DNA of 64,000 nucleotides from Pinibacter aurantiacus (GCF_019130065.1 NZ_JAHSPG010000006.1:1-64000), one strand, 5' to 3'. Counted from the first letter of the stretch, positions 9,764-18,487 are shown. Numbers and translations: made by a program. Notes: a model not told the origin generated them from the letters alone.

Positions 9764-10045
9764 TTAGGTACCCGAAGCCTTGGGTTCAAGACCGGGTGAA
9801 AAAAATATTTTACTGGTATTTTTTACATGAAAAATGAAAACGGGAATGTGCAAATGGGTCGGTTTCGCTGTAACTTTTTTCAGATTTTCTGACGCTAACG
9901 CCGGAAGGAGGGCTGGCAAAAAATGCATTTCCGGGTGCAAACGAACCGCACTGTGTAATGGATCATTCAATTGCAGATGTACTGCATAGCACCCTAAAAG
10001 GGATATTACCAAAAACAGCAAAACCATTTTTTCCATAACAAGCAA
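9764..10045 (-). CDS. Doubtful small ORF with hydrophobic N terminus
   Basis: A 93-codon frame begins with a short hydrophobic stretch (MVLLFLVISLLGCYAV) that could be a signal or lipoprotein-like sequence, followed by residues with no recognisable domain. It lies 109 bases upstream of the first GH92 gene on the same strand. There is no family support, the composition is ordinary for noncoding DNA, and it may be only the long leader region of the GH92 gene. It is listed because of its position and hydrophobic start. Confidence 0.2.
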   Translation of the reverse strand: MLVMEKMVLLFLVISLLGCYAVHLQLNDPLHSAVRLHPEMHFLPALLPALASENLKKVTAKPTHLHIPVFIFHVKNTSKIFFSPGLEPKASGT

Positions 10046-10749
10046 TTGTTTAAAAAATGAGAATCTCCGGTACCCGGAACACTGTGAATTTCAAAATGCA
10101 AATAAGCGGGAGAGGTATTAATAAATGATCTAACAAACTATTAATACAGAAATTAATTGGAAACAAATGGAAATTAATGCATCAACTAGCTAATTATTAG
10201 GAGGTTAACCACGAAAAAAGTCTTCCCAAACAGTTCATCTAACAACCGGCAACTATCAACTACCAACCAATTAATAGTGTCTTACTGACAATCTTTAGCT
10301 GGGCAGCCCCATCATAATTTCTTATTAATAGAAAAAAGTCGCATTAATTTTCCCAATTAAGCAGTTTTTAGCCTTCCTGTTAAGGTCAGGGTAGTTTCTT
10401 GCAGGCAGTTACGAAACAAAACGATTGCCGTATGAGGTTACTGCCAGCTGGCGAAATGCCATTAAGCGAATTCTGTAGAGACGCGTTGAACGCGTCTCCG
10501 ATTTTTAGACTGACATACCCTTTTTTCGGGAGACGCGTTCAACGCGTCTCTACAGGGGTGCAAAAATTTCAACGACATAATATTTATATACACAACCCCT
10601 GATCTTTTTATCTCACCTCTTTCGTTGGAATAACAAAGTAGTTTTTTTCTCTCCTTACATGCAAGCAATCATTCGTCATACTACTAGTTGTTCCGACGAA
10701 AGAGGTTTTAACAAATTAATACTTCACCCTTCGTTAAAACGATTTCAAC
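10046..10749. other. Intergenic region upstream of second GH92 gene
   Basis: No convincing gene. The left part (10080-10380) is AT-rich with ATTAATTGG (10152-10160) and its complement CCAATTAA (10353-10360), plus a short CAACTATCAACTACCAACC array near 10250-10268. The right part carries the 10473-10555 palindromic pair, described separately. The GH92 promoter should lie between 10556 and 10740, but no good TAnnTTTG match was identified. Confidence 0.5.
10473..10555. repeat. Perfect inverted pair of GAGACGCG palindromes
   Basis: Left arm (10473-10499) and right arm (10528-10555) are perfect reverse complements over 27 bases, and each arm is itself palindromic around GAGACGCGTT/AACGCGTCTC. The spacer is 28 bases. 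The same family, with GCAT in place of GCGTT, recurs at 37051-37087 and 37164-37203, and a relative with AAGGCATTGCCTT is at 26758-26782. It is a REP-like dispersed repeat; no RAYT transposase gene is present in the window. Confidence 0.85.
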
Positions 10750-12945
10750 ATGAATTTTTCACGTTCAAAAAAAATATTCCTGCAGCTCTTTTGCCTCTTT
10801 TTTGCAATTCAGGGCAAAACGAATGCGCAGCAATTGATTTCCTATGTTGACCCCTTCATCGGCACCGGAGGTCATGGCCATACATACCCCGGCGCCACCG
10901 TACCTTTTGGCATGGTGCAGCTAAGTCCGGACAATGGTACTTCCGGCTGGGACTGGTGCAGCGGCTACAATTACAGTGATACCGTGATCGCCGGGTTTTC
11001 GCACATGCACTTAAGCGGAACTGGTATTGGCGATTGGGCAGATATTTCTGTATTGCCGCTCACGCAAATAGTTTCCGGAAAGGAGGAAATGTATAAAATC
11101 GGGTTTAGTCATGCCAATGAAAAAGCAAGACCGGGCTTTTACTCCGTAAAATTGAACAATGGCGTACAGGTCTCTCTTACTGCAACTGAAAGATGCGGGT
11201 TGCATAAATATGAATTCCCGCAGGGCGATTTGTCTGTAATCAGGTTTGACCTTGGCTTCAGGATAAACGGCGATCATCCAACGGACACCTATATTCGCCA
11301 GGTAAATGATTCCACCATTGTTGGTTATCGCTTTTCTTCCGGCTGGGCGAGGGTACAGCGCGTGTATTTTGCCGCAAGAACTTCCGCTCCCATTAAAAAG
11401 ATCGAAGCAACCAACACGAGCGACAAAGTTGCCAAAGCGCAATTGATCTTCGATGGCGGCAAAACCATTTTAATGAAAGTAGGACTGTCATCTGTTGATG
11501 AGCAAAATGCGCTGCTGGCATTGAACGAAATTGGTGACTGGAATTTCGACAACGTATCGCAAAAGGCTGCCGCGAAGTGGGAAAAGGAGTTGGAGAAAGT
11601 AAAAATAGAAACGTCAGATGAACACCTTAAACGAGTTTTCTACACGGCATTTTATCACACGTGCATGGCACCCGTTTTATATTCGGATGCTGATGGAACG
11701 TACAAAAATGTAAACGGAAATGTTACAAAAATGGCTTCAGGCCAGCGTTACACGGTTTATTCTTTGTGGGATACATTTCGTGCGCTCAATCCATTGATGA
11801 GCGTTACACAACCCGATCGCTATGGCGATATCTTAAACACAATGCTCGCATTTTACGACGAAAACGGACTGTTGCCGGTTTGGGATCTCAACACTTACGA
11901 AACCAACACGATGACAGGCTATCACGCCATTCCTGTATTGGCCGATGCTGTGTTGAAAAACTGGCCGGGCGTAGATGCAGAGCGGGTTTACAAGGCGATG
12001 CAAAAAAGCGCTTATCAATCCATAAGAGGTATTCCTGATTATATAAAATATGGTTTTTTGCCACAGGACAAAGAAGCGAGCAGTGCATCCATTACGCTGG
12101 AGTATGCGTATGATGATTGGTGCATTGCGCAGGTGGCCCTGAGGCTTGGGAAAAAAGACGATTACAACCTGTTTATGAAAAGATCACAGTCGTACATCCA
12201 TCTTTTTGACAAAAGCACAGGGTTCATCCGCGCAAAAAATTCCGACGGACAATTTGTATCACCTTTCGATCCTTACTATTCAGAACACAACGGAAGAAGA
12301 GCAGCTTACACAGAAGGAAACGCATGGCAGCATTCATTCTTCGTGCCGCAGGATATTCGCGGACTTGCGAAATTGCATGGTGGTAACGATAAGCTTGGAC
12401 AAAAACTTGATTCTCTTTTCTCTGTAACGTCCAATGTAACTGGGGAGAACGCTTCTGCAGACATCAGCGGGATGATAGGCCAGTATGCACATGGCAACGA
12501 ACCGAGCCATCACATTGCATACATGTATGACTTTATTGGCCAGCCGTGGAAAACACAAAACATTGTTCGCCTCATCATGGACTCATTGTATCATGACGCG
12601 CCGGATGGTTATTCAGGAAATGAAGATTGCGGACAAATGAGCGCGTGGGCAGTGTGGAGCATCGTTGGCTTGTATCCTGCAAATCCTGCGAGTGGCAGGT
12701 ATGTGTTTGGCAGCCCTTTAGTTGACAACGCTGTTATCACAGTGAAGGGCAACAAACAATTCACCATCAAAGTAAAAAACAACAGCCGCGAAAATAAATA
12801 TATCCAGTCCGTAGTACTAAACGGCAAGAAGTACGATAAGGTGTACGTTGATCATGCTGACCTGATGAAAGGCGGAATGCTTGAATTCACGATGGGCAAG
12901 GAGCCGAATAAGAAGTTTGGCACTGAAGCATCACAATGGCCGTAA
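10750..12945 (+). CDS. GH92 alpha-mannosidase, canonical type
   Basis: This 731-residue secreted enzyme (signal peptide about 1-25, ending QGKTNAQ) has all the common GH92 landmarks: VDPFIGTGGHGHTYPGATVP and FGMVQLSPDNG at the N terminus, GNEPSHHIAYMYDF with QPWKTQ in the middle, and GNEDCGQMSAW (residues 623-633) with the catalytic acidic residues, followed by GLYPANPASG. It would remove terminal alpha-linked mannose, typically alpha-1,2, from glycans or mannans in the periplasm. The FHS sugar transporter lies 128 bases downstream on the same strand and may take up the released sugar. ATG at 10750 precedes a clear signal sequence. Confidence 0.93.
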   Translation: MNFSRSKKIFLQLFCLFFAIQGKTNAQQLISYVDPFIGTGGHGHTYPGATVPFGMVQLSPDNGTSGWDWCSGYNYSDTVIAGFSHMHLSGTGIGDWADISVLPLTQIVSGKEEMYKIGFSHANEKARPGFYSVKLNNGVQVSLTATERCGLHKYEFPQGDLSVIRFDLGFRINGDHPTDTYIRQVNDSTIVGYRFSSGWARVQRVYFAARTSAPIKKIEATNTSDKVAKAQLIFDGGKTILMKVGLSSVDEQNALLALNEIGDWNFDNVSQKAAAKWEKELEKVKIETSDEHLKRVFYTAFYHTCMAPVLYSDADGTYKNVNGNVTKMASGQRYTVYSLWDTFRALNPLMSVTQPDRYGDILNTMLAFYDENGLLPVWDLNTYETNTMTGYHAIPVLADAVLKNWPGVDAERVYKAMQKSAYQSIRGIPDYIKYGFLPQDKEASSASITLEYAYDDWCIAQVALRLGKKDDYNLFMKRSQSYIHLFDKSTGFIRAKNSDGQFVSPFDPYYSEHNGRRAAYTEGNAWQHSFFVPQDIRGLAKLHGGNDKLGQKLDSLFSVTSNVTGENASADISGMIGQYAHGNEPSHHIAYMYDFIGQPWKTQNIVRLIMDSLYHDAPDGYSGNEDCGQMSAWAVWSIVGLYPANPASGRYVFGSPLVDNAVITVKGNKQFTIKVKNNSRENKYIQSVVLNGKKYDKVYVDHADLMKGGMLEFTMGKEPNKKFGTEASQWP

Positions 12946-12950
12946 TGGAA

Positions 12951-13048
12951 CGCAGATTTTCATGATTGTCATGATTTGTCAAGATTTTTTTTGATTTGAA
13001 ATTTGGATTCCAGATCTTTCCTAATCATGACAATCATGAAAATCTGCG
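12951..13048. repeat. Perfect 26-base inverted repeat between GH92 and transporter
   Basis: The arms at 12951-12976 (CGCAGATTTTCATGATTGTC...) and 13023-13048 are exact reverse complements over 26 bases and are separated by 46 bases. The left arm begins five bases after the TAA stop of the GH92 gene. The right arm ends 25 bases before the transporter ATG. It may act as a transcript 3' structure or a processing site between the two genes. Confidence 0.85.
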
Positions 13049-13073
13049 TGCTTGTCTTAACGATTAAAACTAT

Positions 13074-14360
13074 ATGATGAATAAAGTATCTTTTACAGAG
13101 AAGAAATTCCTGGTAACTTTTGTTTTTGTGACTTCTCTTTTCATGCTCTGGGGCATTGCCCATTCTATGAGCGACGTATTGAACAAGCACTTTCAAAACG
13201 TATTGAATTTGTCCAAAGCCAATTCTGGTTTAATACAATTATCCGTCTTCGGAGCTTATGCCGTTATGAGTATTCCGGCAGGGATCTTCATGAAAAAGTT
13301 TGGCTACAAAGCAGGTGTGTTGTTTGGCCTTATATTATTTGCCACCGGAACATTTTTATTTGTGCCTGCGGCAAATGAAAAGTCTTTTACTTTTTTCAGA
13401 GTTGCCTTATTCATATTGGGTTGCGGAATGGCAACGCTTGAAACCGTGGCGCACCCGTTCGTTGCTGCACTTGGCGATCAGAGGGCCAGCGATAGAAGAA
13501 TCAATTTTTCACAATCATTCAATGCGGTGGGAACGATGATCGGCCCTGCATTGGGTTCTTATTTTTTATTGCGTGCAAATACAGAAGTAACAGGAGATTT
13601 GTCTTCCGTGAAAGGGTTATATGTTGGTATCGGCAGTTTCATTGCATTGGTTGCCGTGTCATTTGCTTTTGTAAAAGTGCCCGCGCTGGTAGATCCGCAT
13701 GGTGCTTCATCGGCTGATCTGGAAAAAGAAAATGTGGATACAGAACCGGGTAAAAAATTATTTCAACATCGTCATTTTGTGTGGGCCGCTATTGCACAGT
13801 TTTTTAATGTTGCGGCACAAGCAGGAACCTGGAGTTACTTCATTAATTACGGACATGAAAAAATGGGTTTCACCGATCAAAAGGCGGGCAACTTCATGGT
13901 GGTATTTATGGGCATGATGGCGCTTGGTCGTTTTGTAGGAACTTTCTTGATGAAATACATTGCGCCAAATAAACTGCTTGCATACTTTGCATTGGGCAGC
14001 ATTGCCATGTGTTTGATCGTGGCGCAAAGCTGGGGCTGGCCTTCATACATAGCGTTGCTGATGATCAATTTTTTCTTCAGCATTATGTTCCCAACCATTT
14101 TCAGTTTAGGCTTAAAAAATCTTGGTAGTCATACACAACAAGCGGCGCCATTTATTTCCATGGGTGTTGTGGGCGGCGCATTTTTCCCATTTGTTATGGG
14201 TCTCATCGCCAACCAGGATGTTGCCAAAGCATACTATCTTCCTATTGTTTGTTATTTCGTTATCTTCTTGTTCGGCTATAAGTTTTATGAAGTGAAGAAA
14301 ACTGTAGCACCAAAGTTAAGAGCAGTTCATGCTGAGGAAGAATTAGGAATTAAGAATTAA
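13074..14360 (+). CDS. MFS sugar transporter, FHS (fucose/glucose/galactose:H+ symporter) type
   Basis: The 428-residue protein has about twelve hydrophobic helices and the opening FVFVTSLFMLWGIAHSMSD seen in the FHS branch of the major facilitator superfamily, which includes FucP and GluP. Motifs LIQLSVFGAYAVMSIPAG and MKKFGYKAG correspond to the first-half loop of that family. It is expected to import a monosaccharide, here perhaps mannose or glucose released by the neighbouring glycosidases; the substrate is inference. The last residues (...EELGIKN) and stop codon are written by an AATTAGGAATTAAG repeat array that continues downstream, so the C terminus probably varies between strains. Confidence 0.88.
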   Translation: MMNKVSFTEKKFLVTFVFVTSLFMLWGIAHSMSDVLNKHFQNVLNLSKANSGLIQLSVFGAYAVMSIPAGIFMKKFGYKAGVLFGLILFATGTFLFVPAANEKSFTFFRVALFILGCGMATLETVAHPFVAALGDQRASDRRINFSQSFNAVGTMIGPALGSYFLLRANTEVTGDLSSVKGLYVGIGSFIALVAVSFAFVKVPALVDPHGASSADLEKENVDTEPGKKLFQHRHFVWAAIAQFFNVAAQAGTWSYFINYGHEKMGFTDQKAGNFMVVFMGMMALGRFVGTFLMKYIAPNKLLAYFALGSIAMCLIVAQSWGWPSYIALLMINFFFSIMFPTIFSLGLKNLGSHTQQAAPFISMGVVGGAFFPFVMGLIANQDVAKAYYLPIVCYFVIFLFGYKFYEVKKTVAPKLRAVHAEEELGIKN

Positions 14361-14545
14361 GAATGCTTTATAATAATGTCTTTGCGACAAACGCATAGAA
14401 GAACCTAAAAAGGCATCGATGGCCCAAGCTATCGATGCCTTTTTCTTTTAGGCTACATATTTTGTTGCACGTGTTGAAAAGCTTCAAATCGTTAATCTGC
14501 CGCACACGAAGCATTCTTAATTCTTAATTCCTAATTCTTAATTGT
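14340..14545. repeat. Perfect 27-base inverted repeat array bracketing a terminator
   Basis: The array at 14340-14366 (unit AATTAGGAATTAAG) is an exact reverse complement of 14511-14537. The left arm includes the stop codon of the FHS transporter. The right arm lies nine bases from the stop of the convergent PepSY-like gene, and the array extends to 14545. A bidirectional terminator (14407-14444) sits between the arms. Confidence 0.85.
14407..14444. terminator. Bidirectional rho-independent terminator
   Basis: A perfect stem AAAAAGGCATCGAT / ATCGATGCCTTTTT (14407-14420 with 14431-14444) encloses a ten-base loop and has T-tracts on both strands. It lies between the convergent FHS transporter and PepSY-like genes. 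Confidence 0.9.
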
Positions 14546-14546
14546 T

Positions 14547-14993
14547 CTAAATTCCAGTACTAGACTTAATCTCCTTTCCGTCCTTATCTAAATACAAATA
14601 CTTTTTCTCGATGCCTTTTTTTAGATTAAAGCGGTAAAGGCTTTGCCCCTTATTGTCTTCAACAAAATCTGTAGAGTTCAGTTGCCAATCTGCATAGCGG
14701 CTTTTTGAGAAAGATTCTTTAACGTCTTTTGGTAGATCGTCTTTATCTATTTTTGTTTCCGTGTTGTCCCAAGTGCCATCCACGTTATAATGTGCCACAT
14801 AGTCCTGTTTCTTTTGTTTAAACTTGGCAGTGTAGTTTGATACATTGTTGCTCCATTTTACATCGCTTGCTTTGGGATACTTTTCTGCAAAGCTCGTTTT
14901 CGCTTTGTCGGGTATGTTAACTACCTGTGCCCGGGATATATTGGTTGCCAGCAACATAGCGGCAACAAGAAATGAAAAGATTGCGAGTTTCAT
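14547..14993 (-). CDS. PepSY-like (putative beta-lactamase-inhibitor-like) periplasmic protein, copy 1
   Basis: The product has 148 residues with a signal peptide (ending ISRAQ, residue 22) and one PepSY-like domain of the type found in many small Bacteroidota exported proteins: FAEKYPKASDVKWS, NYTAKFKQKKQDYVAHYNVDG, WDNTETKI. The function of these proteins is not established. The gene is a close paralogue of the one at 15771-16217: same length (447 bp), about 60% identical by eye, and placed in opposite orientation around the DUF6526 gene. Its stop codon is followed directly by an AATTAAGAATTAGG array. Confidence 0.85.
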   Translation of the reverse strand: MKLAIFSFLVAAMLLATNISRAQVVNIPDKAKTSFAEKYPKASDVKWSNNVSNYTAKFKQKKQDYVAHYNVDGTWDNTETKIDKDDLPKDVKESFSKSRYADWQLNSTDFVEDNKGQSLYRFNLKKGIEKKYLYLDKDGKEIKSSTGI

Positions 14994-15041
14994 AAATGTT
15001 TGTTTTCAATATGAAACCTATAACAGGATTGCAGGGATTTA

Positions 15042-15167
15042 GTTTAGAAATTAGGAATTAGAAATTAGGAATTAGGAATTAGAAGTGCAGAGGCAAACGA
15101 TGATCGCGAATTATTCATAGCTAACCGACCTTAAATTTCTAACTCCTAACTCCTAATTCCTAAATCC
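15042..15167. repeat. Inverted AATTAGGAATTAG arrays between PepSY and DUF6526 genes
   Basis: A plus-sense array (about 15042-15083, unit GAAATTAGGAATTAG) and an inverted array (about 15132-15167) form an imperfect hairpin. The second arm starts four bases beyond the TAG stop of the DUF6526 gene, in the same sense relative to that gene as the other arrays of this unit. Confidence 0.75.
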
Positions 15168-15170
15168 TGC

Positions 15171-15608
15171 CTACACTCTCATATCATCTGCCACCCAGTT
15201 TTTAATCGATTTCTTTATTGCATTCGGAGATAGATTTTCTGCGAGCGTTCTGTCGATAAGCGGCAACAATTCTTCATCAGAAGCAAAGCGCAATGCTGCA
15301 ATTTGTCCGAAGGTGAGTTTGCTTTCCAGTTCATCCATTTTTTTATTCGTCAAAATGAAATAGCGCAAACGCATTTCAAGGCGCACAATTCTGTTTTGAT
15401 TGTTCAACGCATAATGTTGCCTTAGCATAAAAGATAGCCAGCCTATGACAGCGAATGCGGCCGCAATGGTAATCCAGAGATCATGTTGCTCGGGATACTT
15501 GTAACTACATCGTACGCTAAAAATGATGGCTATTAAAATGACGGGATAGAATATAAAATGATGAGGCGCATAGTACTTTCTGTGGTTACTATAATTCTGG
15601 GCTGACAT
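15171..15608 (-). CDS. DUF6526 family membrane protein
   Basis: The product starting at the ATG at 15608 (MSAQNYSNHRKYYAPHHF) has 145 residues. The frame is open further upstream to 15683, but the first 25 residues of that longer form have no family character, so the shorter start is chosen. Two transmembrane helices are visible (FIFYPVILIAIIFSV and IAAAFAVIGWLSFML), followed by a charged cytoplasmic tail with FGQIAALRFASDEELLPLI. This matches DUF6526, a small Bacteroidota family of unknown role. It sits between two PepSY-like paralogues. Confidence 0.8.
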   Translation of the reverse strand: MSAQNYSNHRKYYAPHHFIFYPVILIAIIFSVRCSYKYPEQHDLWITIAAAFAVIGWLSFMLRQHYALNNQNRIVRLEMRLRYFILTNKKMDELESKLTFGQIAALRFASDEELLPLIDRTLAENLSPNAIKKSIKNWVADDMRV

Positions 15609-15770
15609 GTTTGTGTTTTTTGTAAATCTAGCGTAAAAAGACTTACCCTGATTCCTCAATAAGGCACGGTAAGGTTTTTGCATCTACTGTAATAAACCTT
15701 TGATAAATACCGATCCCGATTACAAGCATCGGGAGTGGAAGTAATTTGTTTACCATTAAAACTTGAATTT

Positions 15771-16217
15771 ATGAAACTTACAATGTTGTCATTTTTTGCG
15801 GGCATTATGTTGCTGGCCAATAATCTGTGCGTCGCCCAGGTAGTTAACATTCCTGATAAGGCGAAGAAAGCTTTTGCAGAAAAATATCCGCATGCCACTA
15901 ATGTAGACTGGGACAATAATGTATCCAATTACTCCGCCAAGTTTAAAGAGCACGGAAAAGGATACGAGGCCCACTTTAATGTAGATGGTGTATGGGACAA
16001 TACCGAAACACAAGTAGCAAATGGCGATGTACCTGGTGAAGTTAGAGAGTCTTTTACCAAAAGCCGTTTCAAAGATTGGGAAATAGCTTCTACGGATTAT
16101 GTAGTTGATAACAAGAACAATCACTATTATCGTTACAACCTTAAAAAAGGAATCGAAAAGAAATTCCTGTATTTCGATAAGGCAGGTAAGGAAGTGAAGG
16201 TGAACACGGGGATATAG
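15771..16217 (+). CDS. PepSY-like periplasmic protein, copy 2
   Basis: From the ATG at 15771 the product has 148 residues: signal peptide (ending LCVAQ), then a PepSY-like domain with FAEKYPHATNVDWD, NYSAKFKEHGKGYEAHFNVDG, WDNTETQV and the shared end YNLKKGIEKKFLYFDKAGKE. The frame is open 12 codons further upstream, but the signal peptide begins at 15771. It is the paralogue of the gene at 14547-14993. The function is unknown; such proteins are exported and thought to bind other envelope components. A strong terminator follows. Confidence 0.85.
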   Translation: MKLTMLSFFAGIMLLANNLCVAQVVNIPDKAKKAFAEKYPHATNVDWDNNVSNYSAKFKEHGKGYEAHFNVDGVWDNTETQVANGDVPGEVRESFTKSRFKDWEIASTDYVVDNKNNHYYRYNLKKGIEKKFLYFDKAGKEVKVNTGI

Positions 16218-16255
16218 GGGAGTTAGGAATTAGGAATTAGAAGTTAGAATATTGG

Positions 16256-16306
16256 GGCTTTGATAAGTTTGGCTAAGGTTCACGCCAAACTTGTCAAAGC
16301 CTTTTT
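16256..16306 (+). terminator. Rho-independent terminator after PepSY-like copy 2
   Basis: A 17-base stem (GGCTTTGATAAGTTTGG with CCAAACTTGTCAAAGCC, one G-T pair) encloses a short loop and is followed by TTTTT (16302-16306). An AGTTAGGAATTAGG array lies between the stop codon and the stem (16220-16250). Confidence 0.9.
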
Positions 16307-16347
16307 GTTTTCAAACAATTAATTTTGAAGGCTAGGAAATTATTGAA

Positions 16348-16797
16348 ATGACTCTTAAAGAACAGGTATATAATCAATGCGTGAATATCGTGTCCCAAAG
16401 AATTACCGATGTTCAAAAAACGTTGGATGATTTGAGGGAAAGCATCGCGAATGAAACCAAAAGCACGGCAGGCGATAAATACGAGACAGCAAGAGCAATG
16501 CTCCATATAGAGCAGGAAAACGTGACGAAGCAAATGACTGACTTGCTTGAGCAAAAAGCACAACTCGAAAAGCTCTCGATGATTGAGGCGAGTGACACTG
16601 TCATAAAAGGAAGCCTCGTAAAAACAGACCGTGGATATTTGTTCCTCAGCATTGCGTTGGGAAAAATCAAACTGAGTGATCAAACTGTTGTTGCTCTATC
16701 TCCACAGTCGCCGCTGGGCAAGCAGTTGATGGGATTGAGAGTGGGAGAGAGTACTTTGATGAATGGCACTAAATATGCGGTCGAGGGGATTGAATAA
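16348..16797 (+). CDS. GreA/GreB-like protein
   Basis: The 149-residue protein has an N-terminal coiled-coil region (about 20-80, rich in Glu, Lys and Gln) and a C-terminal domain ending SPLGKQLMGLRVGE, which resembles the FKBP-like C-terminal fold of transcript cleavage factors GreA and GreB (SPxGxALxGxxxGD). The N-terminal acidic tip residues needed for RNA cleavage are not obvious, so it may bind RNA polymerase without cleaving. It is sometimes annotated as a fatty-acid synthase component only because of neighbouring fabF. The start ATG at 16348 follows the terminator of the previous gene. Confidence 0.65.
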   Translation: MTLKEQVYNQCVNIVSQRITDVQKTLDDLRESIANETKSTAGDKYETARAMLHIEQENVTKQMTDLLEQKAQLEKLSMIEASDTVIKGSLVKTDRGYLFLSIALGKIKLSDQTVVALSPQSPLGKQLMGLRVGESTLMNGTKYAVEGIE

Positions 16798-17242
16798 ATT
16801 ATTACACTTAATAGCGGTGAAGTTTTGTCGGAGACTAAGACGTGACGGGTTTTAAAAACCTGTCACGTCTAGTGGTGCACCCGAAATATCAATTAATTAC
16901 AAGCCGCACATTATGAAACAAGACCGCGTCGTCATTGCGAGGCAAGCGGAGCATGTTGTCTGATATTGTGAACGCATATTGCACTAGCTGGAATTGCCGA
17001 AGCAATCTCCCAGAGCGGTGAGATTGCTTCGCCCAGTTGTTGTATGGATAGTCTTCGTTTTAATTAGGCCTTTCATTGTCCGCAGGGCTCGCAATGACGG
17101 TGCGAGATTCACTAGTATATCTGAGGTCTTTTTTAAACGCAAAAAGACCTGAAAGGTTTCAAACCCATCAGGTCTCGAAATATGAAAATAAAGATCACAC
17201 ATTAACCAACTGGCCGCCGGCTACCGGAAACCGGCCGCTGGC
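16798..17242. repeat. Intergenic region built of three dispersed repeat families
   Basis: No gene is visible. A long hairpin with AGACGTGACGGGTTTT and its complement is at 16839-16870. A long inverted element with ends CGTCATTGCGAGG and GCTCGCAATGACG and inner arms GAAGCAATCTC / GAGATTGCTTCG spans about 16927-17098. A second hairpin of the GACCTGAAAGGTTT type is at 17146-17177. A GGCCGCCGGCTACCGG array (17212-17242) reaches the stop codon of fabF. Confidence 0.7.
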
Positions 17243-18487
17243 CTACGGCTCATACTTTTTAAACACCGTAGTAGCAATGTGGCCGCCAAAACCAAATGTG
17301 TTGCTCATCGCATAGTTCACATTCTTTCTAACAGCTTTGCCCAAAGTATAATCATAAGCATCTGCAAATTCAGGCTGCACGTTTTCAGTGTTGATCGTTG
17401 GTGGAATAATGCCATGCACGATAGCATTCACACAAGCGATTGCTTCAACAGCACCAGCCGCGCCGAGCAAGTGACCCGTCATGGATTTGGTAGCGCTGAT
17501 ATGCAATTTTGATTTGTCAGTAAATACTCTCTGTACAGCTTTCAACTCACTGCTGTCACCAAGAGGAGTAGAAGTAGCGTGCACGTTCAGATAGTCAATA
17601 TCAGAAGGAGAAATACCTGCATCGTTCATTGCTTCCAGCATACCCAGGTAAGCACCTTCGCCTTCAGGGTGAGTTCCTGTCAAGTGATACGCATCAGCAG
17701 CCATACCGCCGCCTACAACTTCTGCGATAATCGGCGCACCTCTTTCCAATGCGTGCTCAAGGCTTTCAAGAATAAGCGTACCAGAACCTTCACCCATTAC
17801 AAAGCCATCGCGTTTCACATCAAAAGGACGTGAAGCTTTTGCAGGATCGTCGTTATATGTAGACAATGCTTTTGCTGCATTGAATCCACCCATACCAGAT
17901 TTTGTGATCGGCGCTTCAGAACCACCAGTGATGATCATATCTGCCTTGCCCCATTTGATATAGTTGAATGCGTCAATGATAGCCGTGTTAGAAGTCGCAC
18001 AGGCAGACACGGTAGTGAAGTTTACACCACGCAAACCGTGCTTAATGGAAATGATACCAGATGCAATGTCAACGATCATTTTAGGAATGAAGAACGGATT
18101 GAAATGTGGCGTACCATCACCTCTTTCAAACTCTGCCACTTGTGTTTCGAATGTACCAATACCACCGTTACCCGAACCCCAGATAACGCCAATGCGGTTT
18201 CTGTTCAGTGTAGAAAAATCGATCTGGGCATGTTTAATCGCTTCCTCTGTAGAAATAACCGCATACTGGGTAAACAGATCGTATTTTCTTGCTTCAGATT
18301 TTTCGATGAAAGTATGAGGATCGAAGTTTTTCAACTCACAGGCAAATCTTGTCTTGAATTTAGCAGCGTCGAACTTAGTGATGGGAGCAGCTCCGCTAAC
18401 ACCATTTTCAAGCGCAGTGGTAAAGTCTTTCAGATTGTTACCAATAGGAGTCAACGCTCCCATACCGGTAATTACAACTCTTTTCAT
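17243..18487 (-). CDS. fabF: Beta-ketoacyl-ACP synthase II
   Basis: The 414-residue product is a complete FabF, the elongating condensing enzyme of type II fatty acid synthesis. The catalytic triad is visible: Cys163 in VSACATSN, His303 in NVHATSTPLGD and His339 in SMTGHLLGAAGA. It begins MKRVVITGMGALTPIG, the usual N terminus, and ends FGFGGHIATTVFKKYEP. No acpP lies next to it in this window. A −7-like TACATTTG box (minus strand, 18534-18541) and a palindrome ATACCGATTGGTAT (18562-18575) lie upstream and may set its regulation. The TAG stop is the first part of a GGCC-rich repeat. Confidence 0.96.
   Translation of the reverse strand: MKRVVITGMGALTPIGNNLKDFTTALENGVSGAAPITKFDAAKFKTRFACELKNFDPHTFIEKSEARKYDLFTQYAVISTEEAIKHAQIDFSTLNRNRIGVIWGSGNGGIGTFETQVAEFERGDGTPHFNPFFIPKMIVDIASGIISIKHGLRGVNFTTVSACATSNTAIIDAFNYIKWGKADMIITGGSEAPITKSGMGGFNAAKALSTYNDDPAKASRPFDVKRDGFVMGEGSGTLILESLEHALERGAPIIAEVVGGGMAADAYHLTGTHPEGEGAYLGMLEAMNDAGISPSDIDYLNVHATSTPLGDSSELKAVQRVFTDKSKLHISATKSMTGHLLGAAGAVEAIACVNAIVHGIIPPTINTENVQPEFADAYDYTLGKAVRKNVNYAMSNTFGFGGHIATTVFKKYEP

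Noticed and set aside
9764-10045. Confident small gene upstream of the first GH92
   Set aside because: No domain, no relatives recognised and no ribosome-binding signal; kept only as a low-confidence feature.
15656-15928. Minus-strand 90-codon frame opposite the second PepSY-like gene
   Set aside because: It overlaps the promoter and signal-peptide region of a well-supported gene and has no family character.
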